From: Schistocephalus solidus
Lineage: Eukaryota > Platyhelminthes > Cestoda > Diphyllobothriidea > Diphyllobothriidae
Reading direction: 5' to 3'
NCBI GenBank assembly: GCA_017591395.1
Contig: WEDG01000771.1
Coordinates: forward strand, 62,001 to 126,000
DNA: 64,000 nucleotides
Positions 47,600 to 57,539 of this stretch are shown here, piece by piece. The position numbers were made by a program, and so were the translations under genes. Numbering within the stretch: the stretch's first letter is position 1; each line of letters opens with the position of its first letter. The notes beneath the pieces are model-generated. The model was given only the letters and a program-made list of their open reading frames with translations, was not told the origin of the DNA and ran no database searches.

Positions 47600-48541
47600 T
47601 CTTACCAAGCGAAAGTGCGCCGGTAGGTGCGATGGCAGTAGGCGTATGTTAGGAGTGCTTTGGCATTGGGGTGGTAGACCAGGATAGGTTTCGCCCTTTT
47701 GGACTTTGCAGCGGTAATTCCATCGGACTCATATTTCGCTGTTGCTGTCTTAGCTGTCCTCCTTCAGGCCGGTTGATTCTGAGCGAGGTTTTCCCAGTTT
47801 GCCGGGTTGACCTGTAGTTGCTTCAAGGAAGATTTAAGAGTTTTTATGTAGCGGGACACTTGACCCACTTTTTGACGAAAACCCTTGGCGAAATCTTAAT
47901 TGATGTGTCCGCTTTCTATAGAAGATGACCACTCTACGGCAATGACAGTTGTCTTTACAGGAAACTTATGCAGAGAGGCCTGATCGTTCCAACACTTTTG
48001 TGCATGGAATTCGGTCCTGCCATTTTAAGCTTTAGAGTCCATCTTAGACAGCTGAGCTTTAAATTATTCATGTATGCCATTCAGGTCTCCGTTCTATACC
48101 ATACTGTTGGCAAGAAGTAATCTTTTTCCTTCTGTAACTTGGTACTGAGATGAAGACAGTGATGATTCCATAGCATATTCCGCTGTTCACCAAAGGTTTC
48201 ACTGGCTTTGAATATATAGTCAGCTCCGACATCTTAAAGTTTGGTTCTATGGAAAAGGTTTTTTTTTTTTTTTTTAATCCCGTTTGGAGCCAAAGATGCT
48301 GTTGCATGTTGAATGAGACACGGTGTATGGAGGCAGCTAGTGCAGAATTTCCGTTATTTGAGTGTTCGTTGTTACAGGTGGCAGCGCATAGGTTAATGAT
48401 CCTTTCCATGTCATTTTCTTTCGTTGGGTTGAGAACGTTACCATCGATATTATTTGTTGATAAATGCGAAATATAATTACATCCATCGACCATTCTGCTG
48501 GTGATCTGAATAACGAGGCGTTCGCCATGGTTGGCATCCAT
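47600..48541 (-). pseudogene. LINE ORF2 C-terminal region, broken
   Basis: On the minus strand one reading frame at 47,974-48,015 gives DRIPCTKVLERSGL, and 47,770-47,885 gives RYIKTLKSSLKQLQ followed by NPANWENLAQNQPA. After a TGA, where the family usually has TGG (Trp), the frame continues RRTAKTATAKYE and ITAAKSKRAK, then CHRTYRRTF near 47,610-47,640. This is the known order of the region after the reverse transcriptase in an animal non-LTR element: a K-IPDT-VLER block, R-KDTLK-L, W-LA-R, AAK-KR, then a Cys/His finger. Upstream, 48,068-48,541 keeps an open frame of 157 codons, with ENDMERIINLCAAT resembling the segment just after the RT YADD motif. At least one nonsense codon and one frame break are present. 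Confidence 0.7.
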
Positions 48542-48544
48542 TAT

Positions 48545-49200
48545 AATGGAAGATTCTGAATATGAAAGGTACGAAGACAGGGGCCTACATTTGTCTTTTG
48601 GTCACTGCGAAGGCCAAAAAACAACTCCGGTGTCCACTATGCATTTGAGCATGCCCTTGTGTAGCTGACACACTATGTGAATGAATCACTAGGTACAGCA
48701 GAAGTAATGCACGCTTTTCCACAGTCCTCCACAATCCATTGTATCAAACTGCCTTCTCCTTATTCATAAAGATAAAATAGAGCAGGACCTACAACTGACG
48801 CGGGGCAAAGATCTTATTTCCAATTTATATTTGGTTAACGCTGGTAAGGCAATGTCTAAAAAACATGAGCAATTTTGAACGGCTAGTTTCTTTCATTTAA
48901 CTAACGAAAATAACAATACAATTCAAGAATGGAAAATACAAGCATACGATTATGTTTGAATGTAATTTCAGGACGATAAAAATTATAAGAAAGCCGCAAA
49001 TCTGAGGAGCTTTGACCGTTATTATGTTGGCATAAGGCGAAAGAACTTATTAATTGGTGAAGCCCAAGTCCTTTAGGAAATAACATTCAGTCATAGTGTA
49101 ATCTTTAAAAATTAACAACTTGCGGCAGCCTTTCTGGCCAAAAATTTATTTTACGACACTTCGAAGGTGAAAAGTCCACTAGACATGTAGAGCTCTAGGC
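48545..49200. other. Intergenic, no supported gene
   Basis: No recognisable gene, RNA or repeat. A 61-codon minus-strand ORF at 48,901-49,086 has no known motif. Confidence 0.5.
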
Positions 49201-49207
49201 AGAAAAA

Positions 49208-49700
49208 TCATCTTAGTCCGATCGAATTTATTTTAGGCATCGTTCGGTTGTAGAGTGTTGAGAAGGCATCCACGCATTTAACGTCATCAGCACAAATATA
49301 AGATTGAGAATGTTTATCTATCGATGAAATGTCATTTATGTAAAGTAATAAAAATAAAGGACCGAATTCGGTACTTTGAAGGACACCAATCACGACCAGT
49401 GTAACACATGGTTATGAGGACATCACTCACATTTTTTTTTTGATCAGCTAGGTATGATCAATGTAAGCTAGTTAGGGGACTACGAAAACGTATAGCCTCT
49501 AGGTGAGCTGTAAGTTGTCTATCAGGCACTTTAGCGAATGCTTTACTAAGATCAATAAAGATGACTACTACAGAGTAATGCTCATTGCCAAGATAATTTA
49601 TTAGATTAAACAAAGAAACATTTTGCAGGTTTCACAACAGTGATCAATATGAAGCCATGTTGAGAGGAGTAGAAAATATTTATAACTTATGCAAAAATCA
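49208..49700 (-). pseudogene. LINE reverse transcriptase fragment, CR1-like type
   Basis: On the minus strand, about 49,480-49,600 encodes NYLGNEHYSVVVIFIDLSKA followed by FAKVPDRQL, which is RT motif A (FIDLSKAFDKVPH in intact elements). After one stop comes SYLADQ, then in another frame VSDVLITMCYTGR. The 61-codon ORF at 49,208-49,393 then gives GVLQSTEFGPLFLLLYINDI and SYICADDVKCVDA, matching GVPQGS-LGPLLFLLYINDI and FADDVK. The upstream bases read SQHGF, the usual QHGF-SC block. Two of the three catalytic Asp of ADD are visible. At least two frame changes and a stop make it inactive. Confidence 0.8.
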
Positions 49701-49899
49701 AATATTTGTTTTGATATTGGTTTTTTTAAAGAATAAAGCAATAGAGCGCGTTTTATGAACACCGATACCGCGATGGTGGCGCATGCCACATTGGCTTTTT
49801 TTAACAAGTCACACTCACACGTGGTTATAGATACAATTAACGATTTTGTCCATCGAGTTTGAGCAGCGACATTTTCAAAGACAAATAAGCTCAATTTTA

Positions 49900-52800
49900 A
49901 CTTAAAGCAATGACCAACGTAAACATAATTGTATCGCTGGAAATCGTAGCGTTTGTTAAAGCTACCGCCACATCAAAACGTGCACATAATGATCAGAGCT
50001 GTAAACGACATTTTTTAATCTCGTCTTGGTCGTAGCAGATGATAAATATGTAATACGATCTGTTTTTATCACCCATAAGATCTCATTTTATCTTAGCAAT
50101 TATATCCATTTATGTCATGGAACTTAAAAATTAGTGTTTCTGCACCTTTAACTATCCATTTGGCTACCTCAACTAATTCTTTATTCATAAATATATGGAT
50201 TGACGTAATCATTCTTTCGAAAATATATAGAGGAATTGCATCAGTCAAATGAGTTTAAATTCATATCACGTTAACATTTACACACTTGCCTTTCCTTCAA
50301 ATGGGCATTATTGCGTTGTCTACAAATTCATGCTTAAGTGGAGAGGACGAACTTATTATCATGAATTTACCTCATACCTTTTAGTGTCCTTTTAGACTTT
50401 GGAAAGGCGTTATTCAAAAGGTAAGAAATTAGTGTTCTAATAAATCATATAAGGGGAACGCGCCTCTTCTTCAAAATCATAAAATATATAATTTCTCTTT
50501 AAGAAACGTTTGTCAATGAAGACACTTTTAGCCATTCATGGTCACTTAGAGCAGTTTAAGTCAATACCTCAGGCCGCAACCATTGCAAAAATCATGATTT
50601 TGATGTAATATCTCCTAAAGGGCAAAGATAAATGCATATGTTTCTTAACACAATTACATTCATTGGACAAATCTAAACACAATCGCTGTGTCAGCTTCAG
50701 CTTAGCTATAATCAAGAATTGAAAAAAAATTAATTTATGATCAAAATAAACTTTAAGTTAAACATTTGAACAATTTTGCTTTTTCTGAAGAAAGATGATG
50801 TAGAGGAAAATTATTTCCAATATAAGAGAAAAAATAACCACTATAAAAATATTCAAGTGCAAAAATTGTCATTTTTATCGAGGGGAAAAATGGTCAGCAC
50901 TGGAATTCACGTGTTTACAAAAGAAATCAATATGTTTAATTTGAAATAGTAATGTGTACTTTGCGCATGATATGTATTATTCCAATACAATTTAAGCAAT
51001 ATTTACTAAGCAGTCGCATTATTTTGCTCCCAAAAAATAAAAAAAAGGTTGTCAGTGGTTCAGATGGTCCAACGCGTTTGACTAAAAAAATCCTTCGAAT
51101 GTGAATATGGCCGTAAAGAAAAAGATTAACGCACGCCTCGCTTGTATCCCTTTTTTTTGACATTTACATTGAAATATTTCCCTTCTTTATTCGCAGTGCA
51201 TGCATCTATTACACCAGGTGCTTAAGGTTAACTGCATTTTGCCTGATGATCCACACGTTGTCAGTTCAAATGAATACAACGAGAAAACTACTACTGAATA
51301 AATAATGAACTGTAGTAAAATTCATATAACTTATTCGCCGACGGAAGGGACAACGTTAATTTTGCCCAACAAATTGTATTTATAAAAACATATTTCACTT
51401 TCTGTGTTTTACAATACTCTGAAGCAAATTATCTGATATAATTGAATGGATTTAATTTGAACTACTATGCACTTTTATTATCTTTTAGAAAAATAACATA
51501 TTTGAAACGTCATTTTTCGGGACAAAATGCCTTCAGCGTGATCTTCTGACAATGAGAGGTAGCGCGTTTATCTCTCAATATAACGTTGTATCTTCACGGA
51601 GAACATGACTATACCGGTTACTCATGACACTCCATTCGTTTTGACATACATTTTTGACATATTTATGAATGGCTTAAATTGGAAAAGCCATGTGCATCAG
51701 GCCATTTCTGCTGTATGTTAACCATCACCTTTAAAGTAGAATAACGTATAAAAACATATCTTTTTTTGTATTTTAGTTATCTTTGAGCATATAATCAAAA
51801 GTGATTATTAATGACCATATAATTAATGTCTTTTCTCATAAAGAACTTAATCTTTACTGCGAATAAAGTTTTCGCATAGACGAAGAGAAAACTACATTGC
51901 TGGAGTGTAGAGTTCTCAGTAACACAAGACCTGAGGTATTAATGCCTTAACATATTTAAGCTCATTTTTGATTTTTTTGTTGTGTAAATTCCCATTAAAT
52001 ATGTAAAAGACAAAAAGAAGATTATATGATAGGACTATAAATTCTCGTTAGTCTTCTATATAAAAAAGCATTAAAATGTAAAGAAATATAAAGAAAAATA
52101 CTTCTTTTATAAAGATGCAACCTCTCATTCACACTTACCTGGCAACGCAATTTAAACGTTGCGAGCATGATTGTTATGGGAAAGGGTTTTTTTCAAAACA
52201 AACGTTGATTATGCGGCATACAACTTAACATGCCCTGTCAGCAAGTAGCACAGCCATCTCATTTTTTGTCATTCTTACTCAGAAAATTTATAAATCCTAC
52301 ATTTTCAGCTGAAATGGGGGTTCTTTGATGCATCATGTAATCTTTTGTGTTATTATTTTTGGAAAAAATCCAGTGATTTAGTCATTTGACATGATCCATC
52401 CAAAGGAGCATCGGTTACTTTACAAAAAAGCTTATACCTGGTTATTGTGTGAAGGGACACTTTTTAAAGTTTTTAGTAGCAGTAATCCTAGTTTTGTTAG
52501 TACTTTAATTCAGTGAAAAGAGCCATGTTTTACAAAATATGCGATATTTATTCTATGTTAACACAATTTGGAAGTGGAAAAAATTACATCGTATTCTGAG
52601 CCTAAAAATGTGGACAAAAATACAATTTTCAAGGCACATAAAGGTGCTTTCTTTATTTACAAGAATAAATGACCCAGATAGCAAAACTCGTGGGAACTAA
52701 ATGGAAAAAAATATTTCTTTGTATTTCGATTGATTTAGAAAACCGATAAACGCCTGATGCAAACATACGCCATGCTTGTGAGAGCGTGGTTGCGCAGTTG

Positions 52801-54390
52801 CAATTTCAATCATAATCTTAAAGAATGAGTATTTGGTACTACGTTTGCTGTTCGCCCTCATCCATCTGTATGTTGCAACTTAATGTTTCCTTAAAAATTA
52901 GTCCACAAACTTCCTGATCGTTACATTTTCAATGTTTGGAAATCTCTGTAGGTTTCCGGTGGCCTAAAGTCATTCCTTGGTTTTGCATGGGTTATCAACT
53001 TATCTCAACATTCACCATCAACTAATAAATTGCATTTAAAGAATCGCCGTGTAAATAAATTAAAAGAGGATAATCACTGCACTGCGTAAACAGCCATTCG
53101 AAAAGCAGCAATAAAAAGTGTGGTAGGCATATCAGACTCAGAACGATACACCATTTGTAAAAGAATATAAACACTATTTTGGAATATCGGATGATCTAGA
53201 TATTAAGCACTTTATAACCTTCAGGAAGGCAAGAGTGGCAGAACTCATCGTAGACCACAGGATCGAAACGAAGAGGGGAAATAAGAGGTCAATAGATCAT
53301 CAAAGAGATGTGACCTAGCTGACTGAAAAGTCAACCCCTGAGGTAACGAAAACATTAAAACCTGCAAGAATCATCCACAGACCCCAGAGATCATCGTCAA
53401 GTTTAAATTATCGAGGGAATATAATCAAGGTTTTCAAGAGTTTTCGATGGTAGTTGAAAGAAAATTGACGAAAAAGCGACTGCAACTTTTGACTCCTCAG
53501 AAGATAAGGCAAACTTATTAAGAAATAAATGTTATATGAAGGTGTCTGTCACAAATATTAGGGGAACCATTTTAAAAATCAAAAACATGCACGTTTTCAT
53601 GAAGGAATCAGACAACAAGGACTGTTTATCTTCCAAATTCAAATGTTTATGTAATTTAGTTCTGAAAATCGAAAATGTAGAGGTCAATTTTAAATTTGAT
53701 TGAACAAATCTTCCAGATTAGAGAGGCAAATAACTGTGCAAAGTGAGTTTTGGAGATAAGGGGTGGTGAAATAATCATGGAGGAATTATGATTGGCATAT
53801 AGTTGATCAACCGGAGCAAGAAATTGATTTCGTTAGAGTTTTGGACTACAGTTTACGTAAAATAAGAAGATGGGATCAGTCTTGATTTTTCTAAACAACA
53901 TAAATGTAATTTTGGATAACTTAAATCCATCTGTATACGAGATCCTGCATCCAGAAAGCAACAAACGACTTTGAGCATAAAATGTCTGACAATTGTCAAT
54001 ATAGCTGCGATTAAAAGCGTTTGTCAAACCTAAGATGTGACAGCAGAATAACAGGACGTGTATAAGAAACATGCGCCACTGTTAGAGAGTCGCAAAATTC
54101 CCATTGAATAATTCAAAAGATAATTTGGCGAGCATAATTAAATTTTTGATAAATTATTATCAGGCCTTTACATTTATCTCGCTGTGTAACTAAGTCAAAT
54201 ATGCGGGAAGTAGAACAAATTGCAAGGTTGTCACTGGTAGAGGAACAATCCGGACTACTCATTTTCCTGAACATGCTTCTGAGTAGAAGGCCTGACGTGA
54301 GTATTCGAAGTAATGTATATCGTAAGACGACATGGTCCGGATAATTCACCAACTGAAGGAGTTTTGTACCGCTAAACTTTAAGCGTTTTT
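49900..54390. other. AT-rich intergenic DNA, no supported gene
   Basis: No ORF here carries a family signature. Two weak items stand out: a tRNA-like relic at 51,050-51,110, and a possible coding-like strip on the plus strand at about 53,385-53,520, rich in K, R and Q, which I cannot assign. Confidence 0.5.
51050..51110 (+). repeat. Dispersed tRNA-like relic resembling satellite A
   Basis: The stretch GTGGTTCAGATGGTCCAACG, then CGTTTGACTAAAAAAAT and CTTCGAATG, lines up with the tRNA-like part of A monomers of the 8.6-kb subfamily, including the TTTGACT-AAA stretch. Both Pol III boxes are damaged and the rest of the monomer is not seen. Confidence 0.35.
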
Positions 54391-54392
54391 TA

Positions 54393-54720
54393 GTGTGGTG
54401 GCTGACACAAAGGGCGAAAAGAATCCACTTGACCAATAGCATTTACGAAGAGCTGAATTTTTTATTAAGCACTTTTCTACTTAATGGATATCATGATAAA
54501 TTCATTGCTCAGAATATGACTATAAGACCACCAAAGCTGCCATTTCATACGGCAAACAAGAAACAACTATTATTCAGCGTCTCATTTCAAAGGGGACGCA
54601 GCAAGGGAACTTCAGAAAAGGCGCATTAGCCAAGCTGTGTCAACTTCTCTTCCAGCAGCTGATGCCATGTAATTTTTTCGACTTCTGCCTGTTCGAGAGT
54701 CTTGGTAAGTTTTATAGAAG
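54393..54720 (+). pseudogene. Penelope-like reverse transcriptase C-terminal fragment
   Basis: The 78-codon frame from 54,393 reads TQRAKRI then EELNFLLSTFLLNGYHDKFI, fitting the R-A-I ... E-L-FL---FL-NGYP--FI segment found at the RT end of Penelope-like elements and relatives. A +1 frame shift near 54,586 restores FKGDAARELQKRRISQAVST then SLPAAD, matching the next conserved block (PFKGD ... RRL--AV---PAA), followed by VIFST. The downstream GIY-YIG endonuclease was not found; instead a 353-bp tandem repeat begins. It is inactive because of the shift and truncation. Penelope-like elements are known carriers of hammerhead motifs in their terminal repeats. Confidence 0.65.
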
Positions 54721-54734
54721 GCAGCATGCGATAT

Positions 54735-55690
54735 GATAGAACAACGACAGTGTTTGATTGTATTCGACCCACATGTTTATTGAAATTATGGATCTGACAC
54801 TAAAACGTCATGTCCGAATCACCTAACTCCATGTCCCTTTATAATCTAAGAAATTATTTTTCTGATTGTTTTATGGAAACCATATAACAAAAACCACAAA
54901 AAGCAACGTTTTGTGACCCACAAGGGATCCAAAGCCCTCGTTGCTTTTGTCATACAGCAGCAGAAAAATTTGCGAAACACGCGTCGGAGCTTTAAGCTAG
55001 TACATATGTCGGAAGAACAGTATGAAGACTTTGCCATTAACGATCAATACAACTTGCAGAACTCCTTTTTCTATTGAATGTTTTTACGTTGATTTTTCTC
55101 AGTGGTTGAATGTTTTCGACCCAAATGTTCATTAAAATGTTGGGTCTGCACCATAAAAATCATAAACCGCATTACCTCACTCCATATGCTGCTCTTGAAA
55201 AATTCAGAAATTATTTCCCTGATTATTAACTGGAGTCCATATGCCAGAAACCGCCAGAAGAACACTTGATGACCAACTGAGGAGCCAAACCCTCGTTGCT
55301 GCGTCACGCAGCAGCAGAAAAATCGGCGAAACACGTGTCTGAGCTGTTAGCTAGTACTTATGTCGGAAATACGGTATGAAATCTTTGCCATATAAGAGTC
55401 ATACTACTTGTAGTACACATTGTTTGTAGAATGGGCATAACGTTGTTATTTCGTCGTGGTTGATTGTCTTTAACACAAATGTTCATAAAAATTTTGGCTC
55501 TGACCCAAAAATTAAATGTCCGAATTACTTGACTCCATGTTTTGCTCTTAATATTTTCAGAAATTATTTCCCCGTTATTTCTTTGAATCTATTTACAAGA
55601 AACCGCATAAATAGAGCTTGGGGACCCTGTGAGGAGCCAAACCCCTTTGTTGCTCTGCCACGCAGCAGCAACTTTCAATTGGTAAAATGA
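54735..55690 (+). repeat. Three-copy tandem repeat of about 353 bp
   Basis: The anchor TATTCGACCC/TTTTCGACCC/TCTTTAACAC lies at 54,761, 55,113 and 55,467, giving periods of 352 and 354 bp. Shared words include AGAAATTATTT, GAGGAGCCAAACCC, CTCGTTGC, CAGCAGCAGAAAAAT and GCGAAACACG. The third copy ends early, near 55,680. Copy 2 has a 9-bp hairpin, GTTGCTGCG (55,295-55,303) with CGCAGCAGC (55,307-55,315). The repeat starts right after the Penelope-like fragment, so it may be that element's terminal repeat or an unrelated satellite seed. Confidence 0.8.
55277..55339 (+). ncRNA. Possible hammerhead core remnant in 353-bp repeat, copy 2
   Basis: CTGAGGA (55,277-55,283) fits CUGANGA. GCC (55,284-55,286) pairs with GGC (55,325-55,327) around an internal hairpin, then GAAA (55,328-55,331), and the palindrome ACACGTGT ends in GTC (55,337-55,339), the commonest cleavage triplet. 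The sequences flanking this do not pair as stem I, and copies 1 and 3 lack CTGAGGA, so it may be chance or a decayed ribozyme. Confidence 0.25.
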
Positions 55691-55999
55691 CGGCTACTCT
55701 GATCTTACAGCAACAGAATTATTTGGCCACTTGTAAAACTGCCGTTTTTTGAAACAAACCTGGGTCACATGGCTTTCGAAAAGACTTATTGATCTTGAAT
55801 CACCCAAGAGTTACCAAAAGTTTATAAATATACCTGAATCGAATGAAGTATAATTCAGAAATTAAAACCTGTGGATTTAATCATTCAAATACAAAAAATA
55901 CGACACACAGAGACCAGCCTTCATATCAACTTCAAATTGCATGCAATATCGTTGAAGTTGACATGTTTTCGAAATTTATCTTATCAAACATTAAAAAGT

Positions 56000-56700
56000 C
56001 ATGGGTGAGATGACGCGAGCTGCTAGGCTTGGGAGATCGTGTTCTGGAAGTGTGTCATTTGAATTAATTTTGATGTCCAATTCTCAATATGAACGGTTCG
56101 ATTGGCATGGAAACTGCCTAAGCAAGGAGAAATAAGGATAGTCAGAAATTGTGCTAAGGTAAAATAAGTTGATGCATGGATTCACTTCAGTCTGGAAGTG
56201 GGAACGAATTTGCGTTAGGCTGTCGACTATTCGCCAATTCTTAAAATTGACTGGCAGTTGGAAATGAGTAAGGAACTCGGTTTCTATGAGTGCTACTGAA
56301 TTGCCAGCTGTTATGAATATCTATCTTACATTTTTTTGGATGCCAATTCAAGTGTGATGGAGTGCGAAAAAAAGGTGTGCATGCTACAAATAGTTGGCTG
56401 TGATGTTTGAAGTTGGCCAGTTTTGGTAAGAGCACGCATACCATGGCACCCGAACTAACAAGGAATTTTGTGTCAGCGATATGATCTTTGCGATACATGT
56501 TGCAAGCAGGTTTGTTGATTTTCCTGCAGTTGTCGACTTTACTGCCAGCTGGATCGTTTTTCGATTCCATAGTTTACTTATATGGGCATATCTGCGAACA
56601 TCAACTCTCTGCTGAGTTGACTTGTGATTTATACCAGCGCGTTCTACGGTGCTAGCTGGAACGTGAGGAAAACATTCGATCGTCTCATGATTGCGGAATT
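56000..56700 (-). pseudogene. Ty3/gypsy-type gag-pol fragment (zinc knuckle, protease, pre-RT linker)
   Basis: On the minus strand, near 56,590-56,630, a WYK...C...C strip resembles the end of the gag knuckle of animal gypsy-type elements. The 109-codon ORF at 56,241-56,570 then gives KDHIADTKFLVSSGAMVCVL, matching the aspartic protease motif T-FLVDTGA-VSVLP, but the catalytic Asp is Ser. In another frame NWRIVDSLTQI and FSLLRQFP match the N-RL-D--T-L ... LL-EFP linker before the RT. HTSRTRSPKPSSSRHL near 56,020-56,070 resembles the H-I-T-GPP---R-RRL strip. The RT itself was not found. Frame changes and the lost Asp show it is dead. Confidence 0.6.
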
Positions 56701-56824
56701 AACCAGCAATAACTGCACTTAACTTATCTCTCGTCAGCATACCGATCGATATTTTCAGTCTTTGCGCTGTGTTCAAACAGGACATACAATGGTTGCAGTG
56801 TGTCTTTAACGGTGCAATTCAGCT

Positions 56825-57082
56825 TTGTCAGAATTTGTACCAAGTAAGTCAGCTCGCTTTATGTCTTATTGCTTCCGTGAGAAAAAGAGTGAACTCTGTT
56901 TATGTCAAAAGGGAGGCTTTGGAGTAAAATTTGGCGAAAAAGAGAAGCATCGATATTATGTTCACCATCAAGCTGCTGCATCGAGCTCAACAGTTAGTCG
57001 GAATCCAGTCACCTTATTCTTCGCAGGTAAAGATTTGACAAAGTCTTTATTCCTTTACAATAAGGCTGTTTTTGATGGCTAG
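56825..57082 (+). CDS. Unrecognised 85-codon ORF, doubtful
   Basis: The ORF runs ATG to TAG and codes a product rich in Lys, Ser and Phe with three Cys in a CFREKKSELCLC strip. I recognise no family, and no promoter, splice or neighbour evidence supports expression. It lies between two antisense retroelement remnants, so it may be chance or part of a decayed element. Confidence 0.12.
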   Translation: MSEFVPSKSARFMSYCFREKKSELCLCQKGGFGVKFGEKEKHRYYVHHQAAASSSTVSRNPVTLFFAGKDLTKSLFLYNKAVFDG

Positions 57083-57219
57083 GGATAGAAATGTCGAACA
57101 GTTCCTCGAAATAATCATTAGGCAAACAGAGCTGTAGATGATTAAACATGGTTTGCTACCGAATTAGTTTGTATATTTAGAATTCCACCTCGCAAATTGC
57201 AATCCATGTTTTAGGAGAG

Positions 57220-57535
57220 TTAACACCAATGAACTTCAGGAACATTGAAGTCACCTGCATTCAAGCAGTACTTTAAAATTAGGTCAACTGCGGTATGATA
57301 TGCCTTCGTTAGACGAAGAAAGTAATCCTTACTTGCGTTCGGGGGTCGATAGACACAACCATCAAGTAAAACGTAGTTATCATTGAAAACAACTCGGACC
57401 CAACAACTATATTCTACTGTGGTAAGTTGTCGATAGTCATACGGCAGAAAAGTAAGTGGCTGCTTAATATAGATGTAGCTTCCTCAACCACGGCCCTCGT
57501 GAAGATCAATACAAATATAATATTACGCTTTAAAT
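57220..57535 (-). pseudogene. LINE AP-endonuclease domain fragment, CR1-like
   Basis: One minus-strand frame reads IDLHEGRG, a stop, GSYIYIKQPL, WVRVVFNDNYVLLDGCVYRP, PNASKDYFLRLTKAY, then LNAGDFNVPEVHWC and a stop. These match in order the GRGGG--IYI, GC-YRPP and LGDFN-P-I-W blocks of the apurinic-type endonuclease of CR1/L2-like non-LTR retrotransposons. The catalytic-region Asp and Asn of GDFN are kept. An in-frame stop after GRG and the truncation make it inactive. It could come from the same family as the RT fragment at 49.2-49.7 kb. Confidence 0.8.
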
Positions 57536-57539
57536 ATTG

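Noticed and set aside
48257..48276. T run as a poly-A tail mark of an antisense retroposon
   Set aside because: It falls inside the reading frame of the LINE C-terminal remnant, with no element end next to it; more likely homopolymer expansion or an insertion.
51555..51600. tRNA-like D arm and anticodon stem (GAGAGGTAGCGCGTTTATC)
   Set aside because: Only weak pairing and a badly damaged box B; not separable from chance in AT-rich DNA.
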